From: Hippophae tibetana | Taxonomy: Eukaryota; Streptophyta; Magnoliopsida; Rosales; Elaeagnaceae | DNA: 64,000 nt | Direction: 5' to 3' | Assembly (NCBI GenBank): GCA_037013495.1 | Contig: JAZDXN010000029.1 | Span: 5,964,501-6,028,500, forward strand | In this document: one piece after another, positions 25,067 to 36,770 of the stretch | Position numbering within the stretch: position 1 is the stretch's first letter | Layout: every line of letters begins with the position of its first letter | Program-made: the position numbers and the translations under genes | Notes under the pieces: model-generated | What the model saw: only the letters and a program-made list of their open reading frames with translations | What the model was told of the DNA's origin: nothing | Databases searched by the model: none

Positions 25067-27016
25067 TCCACATTTGCTTCAGAGTTTTTTTATTTTATTT
25101 TGAGAACATTAGTTTAATTATTTCTAGATATTATATTTGTTTCTATTTCATGTTTTTTATTTTATTTTTTTCTTGTCATATGAACATTATTTAGAACAGC
25201 TAATTCTATAACTATTTGTTGAAATTTGTGAAAAGTACACTATTTTATTTGTGCAAATTTAAATGTATGGAATGATGGATACACCTATAATTTGACATCA
25301 ATACTTTAGCATGTTCAACAAATTGGTAAATTTTCTATTATTTACTCTTTATCTTTGATTTACAATTATTACATTGAAGGGATTGTAAGTTTTAGGTCGT
25401 GGGGAGAAAAGTTACATCTTTATAAATTTGATCCAATTTAAATTTATTGTTAAATATATGTTCACATCTTCACTTATTTTTGTGTGATTTTATTTGTTCT
25501 TATTAGTTTAGGAATTTTAGGTCAATTCTAAATTTTTTTTATACAAAATTATCATGTTTTTTAATTAATTTTAAGAAAATGATTAAGAATTTACATTATT
25601 AGATTAATTTTTAAAACATATCATGGAGTAATGTGAAAATTTTTTAGTTTTTGTCATAATTTATATTTCATGATAAAATGTTGAAATTGTAATAAAATCA
25701 AAATTGGTAGTTAGGAATCAAATAGTAGTGACTACCTTGTGAGAATATTTTGAGCCATTATTTTTCTATTATGCGTGATAATATTTTTTCTACTATTTTA
25801 AACACTCTTCTTATCAATTCCAAATTGTTAGATGATCTCTATATATTTTTGCATTGAATTCTAGGATTTTTACATCTAATAAAGTTTCATATATTTATTT
25901 TTATTGTTTAAATTGAATGACTTAAATAGAAATTGAAAGTATATGCTTTTCTTCATTCATGCATGACTTCTAAAAAAGAGACATCTATGGGATTATCTAA
26001 GCCAATACAAAAAGAAAAGCTAAAAATTAGCCACTCACCATATTATAAAAAAATTATGTACAAACTGTACATGGGTCTTTTCTCTAAAAAAAGGAAATCT
26101 CTAAAAAAAAAGAGAAAGAAAAATAATAAAAAGAGAAAAAAAATAAATAGTACTAAATACTATGACCTAGAAAATCCTACAAAGTTATGAGAAATGACTA
26201 AATACAAAAGAATAAAATAGGAAATAAATCTCCAAGAAGTTGCATTTTGTTCATCTCTTAAAGACATATAACTTGTAATTTTTATTTTATGATTTTAATT
26301 GATTCATGAAAGTAGTATGTGATTTATTTATAAATTATTTCATTCGATTCATTTAATGAGATCGATGTTAGTGTACTACTTTGAATATTTTATTCTTTAA
26401 ACATATGTGAAACTATTAGTTCATTTCTTGACATAAACTCTATTTGTATATACGTTTGAATAAATGTTTGAACCAATATGATCAGTGTGATATTGAGAGT
26501 ATGACTTGTGAGGACAGAGTCGAAGTAAATTTGGATTACATGCCCTGAAATTGGGTAAATTAAAATTGATGCATTTTTTAATGTTAATATGAATATGATT
26601 TTCAACTAATTATTACATTAAACTATGAATATTTAAGATATTAAAATAATTTATGCTTTGGATTTTAGTCGTGAACTTAAATGATATTAAAAAGTATGAG
26701 AAGTTTTGTTATTCTTTTTTACTTTGTTATTTTTCAATTTGTTTAAAAATTTAGTTTGTTGTTTATTTGTGTGTTAATTATTTTAAATTTTTTGTGTTTA
26801 GTTTAATGTTTGTGGGTATCATCATTGAAAGCCCTTAGGAGACTTAAACTCATCTATTAGGGCAACCTAGGGGTTTAAAAGCTTGTTGTATATGCTACAT
26901 GCAACCATGTTAATATATGCAAATGAATTAGGATAGTTTAATTTTATTTTTATTTTTGTTTTAAGTTTTTTCCGCTTTCCTTACTAAGAGACTAGAAAGA
27001 AGATGGTTAGGGGTTG
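25067..27016 (+). repeat. Non-coding 3' interior before LTR4
   Basis: Contains the block ACATTGAAGGG..GTAAG..TAGGTCGTGGGG (25372-25410) and the shared 3' interior from about 25900. It is collinear with 18395-19513 and ends in a purine-rich tract directly before LTR4. Confidence 0.65.
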
Positions 27017-28500
27017 TGATGAGTGATTAAAAGCACTAAATATAATGTGATTTTACGCACAATAAATGTCAAAATAGATTTATATTTGCATAAGTTTTAA
27101 CATATTTTTAGTAAATCTATCTTTTTGGAATCATGGGTATAGTTTTCTAGTTTTTAAGTATTTGTAGCTTCAAAATGATTCAATTGAGCAATGCTTGAAG
27201 AAAAGTACTTGGAAGCATTCCATTTCAACCATGAAGCATAAAATACTAAAATATTTAACCCTTACATATGTTCCAAACCAATGTAAAGGGGTGAAATAGA
27301 AGTGAATTTCTATAAACACATCAACACTCGTACCACGGTGCACTTTCATTATGCTACGATATGAGGCATTCAAATTATGATTAAAAATGTACGTAGGCTG
27401 GCTCAAACCACAGAACCAAGAAAATAATGCCATGATATCCAACTTTCTAATCCATAAAATTCTCTTGTTTGTAATATTTTCCACACTTATAAACACTATC
27501 TTCATCCCTATTGTAAATACCATCATCCTTTAGCTCTTCTCTATCTCTTAAGCTTTCTTAACGTTTTCTTTATTTTTAGATTTTTTTTAGTTCTTCTCTC
27601 AATTGAGAGTTGAACATAGTTTGGTTTATGTAGTAGTTATCTTTCAATTTAATAAACAATATTGACAAATCTATTGGAGGTTTTTCAGTTACTAAAACTC
27701 TATATTTGGAAGGATACACTTGAGATATAAATTTTAAATATATTCTTCTATTTTCAGATTAATTTTATGTATTATTTTGAATGCTATTTTTAATATTCTG
27801 ATCAATTATTAATTATATGCATGTCTCGCTACAAATACTATGAGATATTAGTAATGTTCTTATGCTTGTAAAATATTTAAGTAGTAAAAGTTTTAATAAA
27901 ATTAAGTATTATTTTCAATTCAAGAATTTTAGAAAATTTATATGAAATTGGGTTTTTGAAACATGAATCTAGATTTGATCTAGAGTCATACTCTTGGACT
28001 AAGGATTTGATTATCTGAATCTCGTTTACAACAATTTTTTATTTTTAAGTTTTTATAAGATTTATTATTGAAAAATATATTGACAACATATTTTTCATAA
28101 TAAATTTAAAACATGAAGTTAGATTTTAGATTAACTTGTTCGACCCAACCGAAAGTGGTATATAAGAGAATCAATAATTTTAATTCATATATTTAATATC
28201 CTTATTAATATTGAACAAGCATGATTAACTAACTAATCTATCCCATAAATTATCCATTGAGTTTAAATGTTTATTTGCCTAATGTTTGTTGAATTTATCT
28301 TTAATTTTATGTCATTAATTTAGATCATTTTGAAACCCAAATGTTGTGATAGAATGTTTAGGTTTAATTTTCGTTTTTAATAATTTGAAAAATTATTTAA
28401 AAATCACTTGATTCCTCTTTACATTGACCTCAAAAGTATACTTATCATTTCTTATAAAATGATTCATGCACTTGTGAGCTATTTTATAAATACCAATCTT
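27017..28500 (+). repeat. LTR4, about 1.48 kb
   Basis: Begins TGATGAGTGATTAAAAGCAC after a purine-rich tract. The 3' end fades near 28500 (ATTTTATAAATACC), where minus-strand integrase sequence begins. No CA terminus or duplication is seen, so the end is probably truncated. Confidence 0.6.
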
Positions 28501-28505
28501 GAGTA

Positions 28506-29470
28506 CCAATATGCGCCCTTTCTAAGGACACATTTTATTTTGTATGGTCCTTCCTAGTTGGGACCAGGCTTCATGCTCTTTTTTCAACAATCTATTTTCT
28601 CTTACGCTTTAATACCAAATCATTTGGTTGGAAGTGTTGAGGATTGACTAAGAAATTGTAATGATTGGCCATCCTTTGTTGTTAAGTATCCCATCTGATC
28701 TCGTTATGTTCCATTTTCTCTTCAAGTAAGTCAAGGTTCAAGGCCAAGCCTTCCGTATTACCTTCCAAGTTTTCAACACTTGTTCTGTAGCTTGGTAACA
28801 CAATTTTAATTAGGATGACAACCTCTATGCCATAGGTGAAGGAGAATGGTGTCTCTTTTATGGTCGTTCTTGATATGGATTTGTAGGTCCACAAGACTTC
28901 TAGCAATTTTTCAACCCTTGCTTTCTTGCATGTTTTGAGTTTTCTCTTGAGGTTCAATTTGATTACTTTTTTGGCAGCCTCTACTTGGCCATTAGCCAGG
29001 GGGTGCTCGATTGCAGAGAAAACATGTTGAATGTGATACTATTCATATAAGTTTTTAAATTTTTGTCTTGTGAACTAGGTTCCATTATCTAACACTAGAG
29101 TATGGGGAACTCCAAATCTACAGATAATGTTCTACTAGATAAAATCGATGGCTCTTTCTTCTGAGATATGTAAGAGTGGACCAACTTCCAACCATTTGGT
29201 GTAGTAGTCTATGGCAACAATTCCATACTTAGTTCCTTTGATTGCATGCAATGGATCGATAAGGTATAGCCCCCACTATATGAATTTCTAGGAGCTTTGT
29301 AAGCATGTTAACTATTCGACAGGTTTCTTAGGTACATGTGAATGTCATTGGAACTTGACACATTTTTGACCTAGTCAATTGTATCCTTGGCTAGTAGCAT
29401 CCCTTTCTAGCTACCTTGAGGGCTAGACTTCTTGCATCATAGTGGTTCCCACACACCCCTTCGTGAATTT
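28506..29470 (-). pseudogene. Ty3/gypsy integrase relic
   Basis: Read on the minus strand, it begins with a zinc-binding-type segment (CGNHYDARSLALKVARKGCY). Next comes a core with AIDYYTKWLEVGPL (first catalytic Asp), HTLVLDNGT (second Asp) and HPLANGQVEAAKK (catalytic Glu). The C-terminal part reads VLWTYKSISRTTIKETPFSF, YGIEVVI and LNLDLLEEKMEHN. These are the standard landmarks of plant gypsy integrase in the right order. At least four stops interrupt it, so it is dead. It abuts LTR4 in opposite orientation, and no LTR of its own was identified. Confidence 0.85.
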
Positions 29471-29529
29471 AGCAAGGACATAATTGGCCTCATCATTGAG
29501 TTAATTTTTTAAACATTTGTGGTTATGTT

Positions 29530-30131
29530 TGATGCATTAACAAGCCTACAATATTTGTGATAATGTTCTTTAAACTGATTGTTCTAAAGTTGCTAGTTGG
29601 TTTTGATTTATCTAATATATATGTTAAATCATCTAGTAAGGATTATTCATTATTAAATATACTATAAGACACACATTTTCACTTGTGGTATTGTGCTAAC
29701 TTTTCAAATGCCAGATTTACAAGTTCGATTAATCGTGTAACTCGAGTTCATCAAAACTTTGGTTCGAATCTGAACCACTTTCTTGTAAAAACTATGATGA
29801 AATCAGTGGCTTATAAGTAGATTACTTAGGGGCATTACCTTGGTGGGTAGTTTGAGTCTTAGAATTGTAATTGGACCTTTCTTTTCATAGTAGATATTTC
29901 GGTGGTTCGATGGACCGGTGGTTTTTCTCTTAGGTCATTGGTATGGCCTAGGTTGTTTCCACCTAAAAATCTTGTGTACCAATCTTTATATTTTTCTATT
30001 ACTTTATTTACATGTGATTACATGTCTGGCCATTCTATGAATTTTTAATTTATTATACTTATGTTGATTATATTTTCACAACACTCTTTAGCTAACATGA
30101 TCCATAACTAAACAAATCTTTTTCTTTCAAT
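29530..30131 (+). repeat. Probable 5' LTR or leader of a truncated copia element
   Basis: About 600 bp directly before a copia-type primer-binding site and gag. It carries no coding signal. The left end is not defined and there is no partner LTR in the window. Confidence 0.4.
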
Positions 30132-30146
30132 AGGTATCAAAGTGGG
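30132..30146 (+). other. Copia-type primer-binding site (initiator tRNA-Met)
   Basis: AGGTATCAAAGTGGG closely resembles the plant copia site TGGTATCAGAGC and sits about 35 bp before the gag start. Confidence 0.55.
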
Positions 30147-30181
30147 TCACTAGATACACTAATTGTGCCTAGGACCTTGTT

Positions 30182-30905
30182 ATGGATTATTTAAGAAAGG
30201 GTTATTCCACTACCCATGAACCTTACTTTGATGGGTCTAATTATCCATATTGGAAGGCTCGAATGAGAGACTTTGTATGGTCTATAGATAAGAGTGTCTA
30301 GAACTTTATAATATAGTCACTCCTAAACCTAGGAACAAATGGACCAATCAAGAAAAAACTGTTAGCAACTTGAATCAAAAGGATACTAATGTTACTTTTA
30401 GTGGTTTTTTTGTGGATGAGTTTTTACGTATTTCTCATGTTGATACTACTAAGCATGTTTAGGATATTTTAGAGGTTGTCTATGAGAAAACCACGTAAGT
30501 TAAATGAACTAAACTTTGAATGGTTGGTAGTCAATTTGAAAATCTTAAGATGAAAGAAGATGAAACTTTTTCTGAATTTTATATTAGATTATGTGATATT
30601 ACTAACATCTCTACCAATCTAGGAGAAAAAAATTGATGATTTTAGGATAGTTCAAAAATTCTCTACCCATTACTAGATCGCTTCCATGCAAATGTCATTG
30701 CCATTGACGAAATCAAAGATATGGACACCATCAAAATAAAGAAACTCATTGGCTCATTTCAAACATTTGAGATGAGCTTTCAAAAACCTCCAAAAAATAA
30801 AGTATTGCTTCCAAAACTACTATGATTGAAGATAATGTCAATGATGAAGAAGAAATGGTACTCTTAACCGTAAAGATTGAACAAAATCCTCAAAAAAAGA
30901 ATCCT
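30182..30905 (+). pseudogene. Truncated Ty1/copia gag (UBN2-type)
   Basis: From ATG 30182 the translation gives KGYSTTHEPYFDGSNYPYW then KARMRDFVWSIDKSV, followed (after a frameshift) by FLRISHVDTTKH and then KMKEDETFSEFYIRLCDI and IKKLIGSFQTFEMSFQ. These are the copia gag landmarks (FDG.NY.YWK.RM, KM.E.E.F.EF..R, L...L...E). Several stops are present. Sequence after 30905 turns into AT-rich DNA with no zinc knuckle, protease or pol, so the element is truncated. Confidence 0.8.
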
Positions 30906-31556
30906 TAAATTTTTTGAAGAGGTGTGACCAAAATAATTATATGTATGACCAAAACAATTATATGCAATATATAACATTTTTAATTTTATAAAAAATTAAG
31001 AAAAGGTAATTAATTAATCTTAAGTGTTGTCTTATAAAATTATAATTTTTAATTCATAATTAAGCAATCATGTCTTATTTATTATCGCAAATAATTAATT
31101 TTAAATAAAACATTAAAAATAATGTTAAGAAGGGGTGATTAAATAATCTTACCTAAAATCTTTTAAAATTCTAATTTTTAATTCTAAATTAAATCATTAT
31201 GTCTATTATTTATTATCTAAAGAATTAATTTTAATTAAAATTACTAAAAAGTGACAACAATTATGAGAAGAATACAGACCTTAAAAAGTTATGATTAAGA
31301 AAACTTCAAAATAAATGGAGTAATAAATGCAAAATAATTAATATTATTGAATTTAATATTTTTTAGAAGTGTAAAAGATTACATTAAGTAGTGTAAAAGT
31401 TTTGAACACTATAATATTATAATTTCAATATTCAGCCTTACGTATTTCCTCTTAAAAGTTTGTTCCCTCTAATAAACTAATATAATATTAATAGTATAGA
31501 TAAATTAATCTTATATAATTATTTAAATGTGTAGTAAGAATTGATTATATTTTTAT

Positions 31557-31792
31557 AATTACTTTAAATTTTAAAAAATATTAAAAAACATAATACATAT
31601 TTAATATATAATAATTGAATTAAATTATATACAAAAATACAATAATAATTAAATTACACATTATCGATCAAAATAATTACTTTAAATTTTTAAAAATATT
31701 AAAAGACATAATACATATTTAATATATAATAATTGAATTAAATTATATAAGAAAATACAATGATAATTAAATTACACATTATCGATCAAATG
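31557..31792. repeat. 118-bp tandem duplication
   Basis: The stretch AATTACTTTAAATTTT to the block ACACATTATCGATCAAA occurs twice, at 31557 and 31675, with only a few differences. Confidence 0.93.
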
Positions 31793-32091
31793 GGAAATAT
31801 TACTTTTAAGGTAGGACATATGCAGTTAATGTAATATATAGCTATAATTAATTATATTTTTATAATAATTAAAATTTTAGAGAATATCAGGGGTAATAAA
31901 TAATATTTTTTATAAATAATTAAAATTTTAAAATACTAAAATATATGATATATTTAATACATAAATAATTGGATAAAATTTATGAAAAATATATATTAAT
32001 ACTTATAATAAATATCATCAATCAAATTACAACTTATCATTTTAAAAACTATAAACATAAAATTACAAACTCAATTCTTTATAATAATTTT

Positions 32092-32111
32092 ACTCTCTCT
32101 CTCTCTCTCTC
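32092..32111 (+). repeat. (CT)10 microsatellite
   Basis: A perfect CT dinucleotide run of 20 bases. Confidence 0.95.
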
Positions 32112-32414
32112 CAGTGCTGATAGCTTCTTTTTCATGCTCTCAACTCTTTTCTTCGGCTGTATTAGACTCGTATACATCATTGTTATATACATATGCGTAA
32201 CAATGTGACTTTTGTATTGTTGTAGACCTAAATGGACCACTTTTTCGCTCATCTTCTCTGGCAAGTGCGCCTGCAAACACATACAAAGAAAGCACATAGT
32301 CTCAAACCGGCCAGAACAGCAAATTAAAAAAAGGAAGAAAATTAATAGTGTCATAGTTAATTAATTCTTAAAAGGATACGTAGTAAAAGTGATGGATGAT
32401 AATGAAATTGCAAC

Positions 32415-34243
32415 ACGGCATTGCAAATATCGATCTTACGAAAATTATCGTTTTTGTGGTTTTTTTATTTGTACAACTCTCATAAATGTACGAATAATTT
32501 TATAAAAAATGATAACTATATTTCTAAGGTCAATTTAAGAAAAGAATTTATGTGATTTTTAATTTATTATTCAAAATCTTAAAAACGAAATTAAATCCTA
32601 AACATCATGTCACGATACTTTGGTTTATTTGTTTCCTAATCTAATAAAATAAATATAAATATAAACAGAGATATAAATTCAATAAACAATAATGCAAATT
32701 TTATCATTTATAACAGTAGAGTATTTAATGATATAATAATTAAGTTAATTATGCTTGCTTGTATTATTTAGGTTATCAAAGATATAAATTAATATTTGTT
32801 GATTTTCTCTTTTTGGTATGAAAGTGTCCTTAATATTAACTAACTAATATCCTTTTACTTAATATTAACTAACTAATATCCTTAGGTGAGACCTATTAAT
32901 TAATTAAATATTAAATTTTAGTTTTATTTATAAGAAAATAGCAAACTATCTAATCACAATTTTAGGTAGAGTAAAATAATTAGACTTTATTCAAGGTCTC
33001 CAAATTAAACCTAAGAATTTCATTTTTCAAGTACTAACTTTCAAGTTTTAAAATCAATACTGAAAATATGTCGTCAGCACATTTTTGAGTAATAGTTCTT
33101 ATAAAAAAATTGAAATAGAGTTTCACTCTAACTATCAGGCGATTGTATCAACAATTAAAAAAACACTACTCTAAATTAGACCGAATAATTAAACCTTAAA
33201 ATCTAATTTTTAAATTTAAATTTATAATGAAAAATAATGTATTTCTCTCTAACATCCTTAATCTAAAATCTTAAATAAAAACAAAATAAATTTATTTTAT
33301 AAAAGCGTTTTACCTATTTAATATTTTGTAAGCATAACAATATTATAATTATATCATATTTACAAACAGCCAATCATGTTAAATTTAGTCACAGAAAAAT
33401 TAAATATAACATATAAGAATAAGACATAAAATGATAACGATAAAGAATCCATTAAAATAATATATTAAAAGAATCCTTACAATAGTTTGATGTTAATTTT
33501 TTTACTAGAAAACCTCCAAATGGATTTGTATATCTGCTTATTAAATCAAAAACTAAAAATTTATAAAATTATAACTAGTTCCTCTAAAAAAGAGAAGAAC
33601 TTTAAAAATAAAAAGTAAAAAAAATAAAAAAAGAAAATTTTCTAGAGAGAGAAAGATCTCAGAAAATTTTGTGTCTCGGAATGGGGAAAATGGTCCTTTT
33701 TATAGTTGAGAAAAGGGTCAAAAAAGGGGGGGAAATATTTCAAAATTTGAATTTGGAGGCGTTTGGATAGGTTGGCGTGCGTATGGGGTGCAAAAATCTT
33801 GATAGACGGGCGATTGGCGCGATAGATGGGCAACTGGTGCCCGTGGGATTGGGCGAGGAGTGTACTGGCGTGCGCACGAAATGGCGTGGGCGGGATGATG
33901 CGTACAAAACTCAGCGTGGAAGGACTGGTGCGCGCGCAGAACTCGGCGCATTGGGCGACTACGCGCGCAATTTTGGCCTTTTTGACATTTTTATCTTTTT
34001 GACCATTTTTTTCATCCTTTTGACTTTTCCTCATTTATTTTCTATGTATTGCCTCCATTATTTTTTTCTTCAAGTTTTTAAGTTATTTTTGAACTAAAAT
34101 ACCTGAAATACAATAAAAAATACCTGTGATTCTGAAAAGACAAATTTATATAAAAATATGATAGAATCATACAAATATAAATCTATTCAATCAATTAAAT
34201 TACATTAAATCATAATAGTTTAGTAATTTTTAAGCACTCATCA
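32415..34243 (-). mobile_element. Diverged lone LTR of the non-coding gypsy family
   Basis: On the minus strand it starts TGATGAGTGCTTAAAAATTAC at 34243 and follows the family LTR throughout: CTATAAAAAGG promoter (about 33700), GC-rich island (33755-33990), the GGAGGTTTTCTAG area near 33510, and the conserved 3' end near 32430-32640 (ACGATACTTTGG, AAACATCATGTCACG). It is more diverged than the other copies. The left end is blurred and no target duplication could be fixed, and no interior or partner LTR adjoins it. Confidence 0.75.
33755..33990 (-). repeat. GC-rich island of the lone LTR
   Basis: GC-rich, CpG-rich block (GGCGTGCG, GCGCGCGCAG, ACTACGCGCGC) flanked by the family's TTTTTGAC words. 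Its sequence differs from the islands in the other copies although the flanks correspond. Confidence 0.75.
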
Positions 34244-34493
34244 AACAATAACATTTATTGGTCTCATTACAACTTTCAGTATTCCCTGTTAAATATAACA
34301 AACAAATATATTCTTATACTACACAACACTCTAAAAATTTTATTTTAAATTTTTGTTTGCTTTTCATAACAATCTTAATTTAAACCATACCAACTTGTAG
34401 CATAATGAATGGTTTTAATGGACTTGCAAAGAGACCAACCTTAAGTCAATAATTAATATCACCAAAATCACATAAACTCAATTGCTGATCATA
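34244..34493. other. Spacer between lone LTR and HSF relic
   Basis: AT-rich. It probably includes the former 3' untranslated region of the HSF gene. Nothing else is recognised. Confidence 0.4.
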
Positions 34494-35151
34494 TCAAGCC
34501 TTTGATATGAGCAAACCCAATTGATCCGTTAGGTTTTGCAAATCATCATCTGACCATTCATCTTTTGCAAACAGCTCTTCAACTTCCACATCAACCTCAG
34601 ATTTTTCATTACCACCATAACTTTTTCATCTGGATTCCCATTAAACAAATAGTCACTAAAGAGTTCCTCCCAAATAGCTCATTAGCAAAGCCCAAGTTGC
34701 CACCACTAGTTGTGGGTATAGAACTTGAAGCATGATCTTTTATATCACCGCTGAAAAATGTCTTGATTTCTGATTCAATGGAATCCAACTCTTCATGCTC
34801 TTGATGGGTTTTAGAGAAGTCCACAGTTTGATCACTAGCCACATCAACAGTAACTTCCTGCAAGTTGTCAACACTTGGGCATGCAACGAGTTCTCTTTCT
34901 TACAATTTCAACTCCTTATAAATTGTTTCTCTTAGGAAGTTGTTGAACAAATGTTGGATTAGCTAGTGCCTTGGAAAGAAAAGTCAATTGTTGTTTCTTT
35001 TCAGTGGCTAGTAAACGACCCTTCATTGCTACAACTTGATTTCTTGAATTCTATTGTTGTTGTCACAACCTAACAATTTATGTCATTAATACATTTCAAT
35101 CTCTGTCTTTTTATTTCACATTCCAATTTAAATCGAACCACTTCAACACAA
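34494..35151 (-). pseudogene. Class A heat-shock factor, 3' part (oligomerisation, AHA, C terminus)
   Basis: Minus-strand translation, across several frame changes, reads GVCVEVVRFKLECEIKR, RNQVVAMKGRLLATEKKQQ, then FLSKALANPTFVQQL and PSVDNLQEVTVDVASDQTVD, which is the HR-A/B heptad oligomerisation region and linker of a class A plant HSF. Next come SSIPTTSGGNLGFANELF and the activator AHA motif WEELFSDY (34649-34672), then VEVEELFAKDEWSDDDLQNL and the end DQLGLLISKA with TGA at 34494-34496. The AHA motif and C terminus lie in different frames from their neighbours and stops interrupt the HR-A/B region, so it is a pseudogene now. The layout resembles the HsfA2/A6-like group; subtype is uncertain. 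It joins the DNA-binding-domain piece at 47807 across a copia insertion. Confidence 0.85.
35147..35151. other. Target-site duplication CACAA (left)
   Basis: CACAA directly precedes the copia 5' LTR and recurs at 47807-47811 directly after the 3' LTR. Confidence 0.93.
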
Positions 35152-35518
35152 TGTTGTTTTGTAAACTTCATTACAAGCCCAAGCTCTTTGAAAGATTCCA
35201 ACCCATTTGAAGTCCATCTAATGGAAGCTCCTATGATGATGATCTGGGTTGATAAAAATACAACGCATGGTGTTGAGCTGGTTGGTAGGTAGAAAGAAGC
35301 AAAGAAATGGGTCACGTAAGGGGCTAGGTATATGGTTTTGGATTTCTTGGTAAGTTTATATTGTATGACTTTGATTTATCAATTATTTCTATAAATACTT
35401 CTCAGTAACTATATAATAATTAAGTCAAAAAATCAGAAGCAAAAGTTTGAGAGTTTTTAAGAGTTAATGAATAATTGTTCTTGAGTGTTGAGTAGTTTTG
35501 ATCCATAATATTCCAACA
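35152..35518 (+). repeat. Copia 5' LTR (367 bp)
   Basis: Starts TGTTGTTTTG and ends ATATTCCAACA. It aligns end to end with 47440-47806 at the same length. Confidence 0.93.
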
Positions 35519-35521
35519 AAG

Positions 35522-35533
35522 TGGTATTAGAGC
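35522..35533 (+). other. Primer-binding site, initiator tRNA-Met
   Basis: TGGTATTAGAGC, one base from the standard copia site TGGTATCAGAGC, three bases after the LTR. Confidence 0.9.
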
Positions 35534-35862
35534 GAAACCGTAGTTGGAAATATACACTATTATATATCAAATCGAAGCTCTCGACAAGAAAAATCCAACG
35601 CTTCCATAATCGTACCTATCAGAGTGCAGATTTGCCACCAAAAAGTGAGTTAAATCATCGAGTTAGAACCGCTGAGCCATTTGACCGAGCCACATGAGCT
35701 TGTTGATTGAGCGTTGACCAAAAAAGTGTTGACTTTGACCGTTGACCAAAAAAATTAATTTTTTACACGGAGTTCCTCTCAAGGTTTTCTTATGTTTTAG
35801 ATCCATCTGTGTGATGAGAATCTGCAAATTCTCATTGTACTAGGAGTTATTTCAAGTGGAGG

Positions 35863-36770
35863 CATGACATCGTTTCAAGTCACGACACTCAACAACGACA
35901 ACTATGATAATTGAAGTATCAAGATGAAAACTCTTTTAGGTGCACATGATGTATGGGAAGTTGTAGAGAAAGGTTTAAGTGAGACAGACGATGAAACTAC
36001 TCTAATGCAAGTGCAAAAAGAATCTTTGAAGGATTCGAGAAAGAGAGACAAGAAAGCCCTCTTCTTTATCTATAATGCTTTAAATGATGATGGATTTGAG
36101 AAGATTTCAAATGCAACATCTTCCAAAGCAGCATGGAATAAGCTTCAGATCTATTTCAAAGGAGCCTAGAAAGTGAAGAAAGTTCGTCTCCAAACACTAA
36201 GAGATGAATTTGAATCTCTACATATGAAAGCTTCTGAATCTATTTCTGACTATTTCTTAAGAGTTGTAGTTGTTTCTAATCAATTGAAAAGAAATGGTGA
36301 AATGTTGGAAGATGTTAGAATAATGGAAAAAATACTTTGCTCATTAGATTCCAAAGTTAAGCACATCGTCGTGACGATTGAGGAGACAAAATATTTGGAA
36401 GAAATGACCATTGATGAACTCAATGGGTCATTACAAGCATATGAAGAAAAGCATAAGAAGAAGAAAGGGATCACTAAGCAACTCTTTAAGATGCAATTCA
36501 AGGATAAGCATGAAAGCCAAGGCAATGACAAAAACCAACGTGGTTGAGCTAGAGGTAGAGGCCGTGGATGAGGTGAAAGTCGCGGTCGTGGACGAGGTTG
36601 GAATTACAACAACAATTCCAACAACTTTGAGAGAGGGGAAAGCTCAACACGAGGTCATGAAAGAGGCAATATGAACTCAAGGTATGACAAATCTCAAGTT
36701 CAATGCTATAATTGTCAGAAGTTTTGACATTATGCTTCAGAATTTAGAGCTCCCAACTATAGACTATATG
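35863..36770 (+). pseudogene. Copia gag with zinc knuckle, inactivated
   Basis: ATG at 35863 begins MTSFQVTTLNNDNYDN. Then [59 protein letters not shown] and [16 protein letters not shown] follow the copia UBN2 gag order. An Arg/Gly-rich RNA-binding stretch and the knuckle CYNCQKF-HYASE-R come last. The stops sit where TGG, CGA or GGA codons are expected (after YDN, in the RGRG stretch, and in the knuckle), a pattern typical of methylated-cytosine decay. The second Cys of the knuckle's C-terminal half is also changed to Arg or Phe. Confidence 0.85.

Larger units (their letters stand above)
19514..28500 (+). mobile_element. Gypsy-type element bounded by LTR3 and LTR4
   Basis: LTR3 and LTR4 flank an interior with a gag relic (22195-22862), a relic of the plant 'putative transposon protein' family (23935-25066), a conserved guanine-rich block near 25372-25410, and the common 3' interior ending GTTAGGGGTTG before LTR4. 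There is no pol. The interior may itself contain a further insertion, because a TATA-like leader and a 30-bp repeat zone occur at 21.5-22.1 kb. Confidence 0.6.
30906..32414. other. AT-rich DNA with local duplications
   Basis: No gene is seen. It includes a 118-bp tandem duplication (31557-31792) and a (CT)10 run (32092-32111). Confidence 0.45.

Noticed and set aside
33642..34097. Overlapping frames of 77-130 codons on both strands
   Set aside because: They coincide with the GC-rich island of the lone LTR and have no protein motif.
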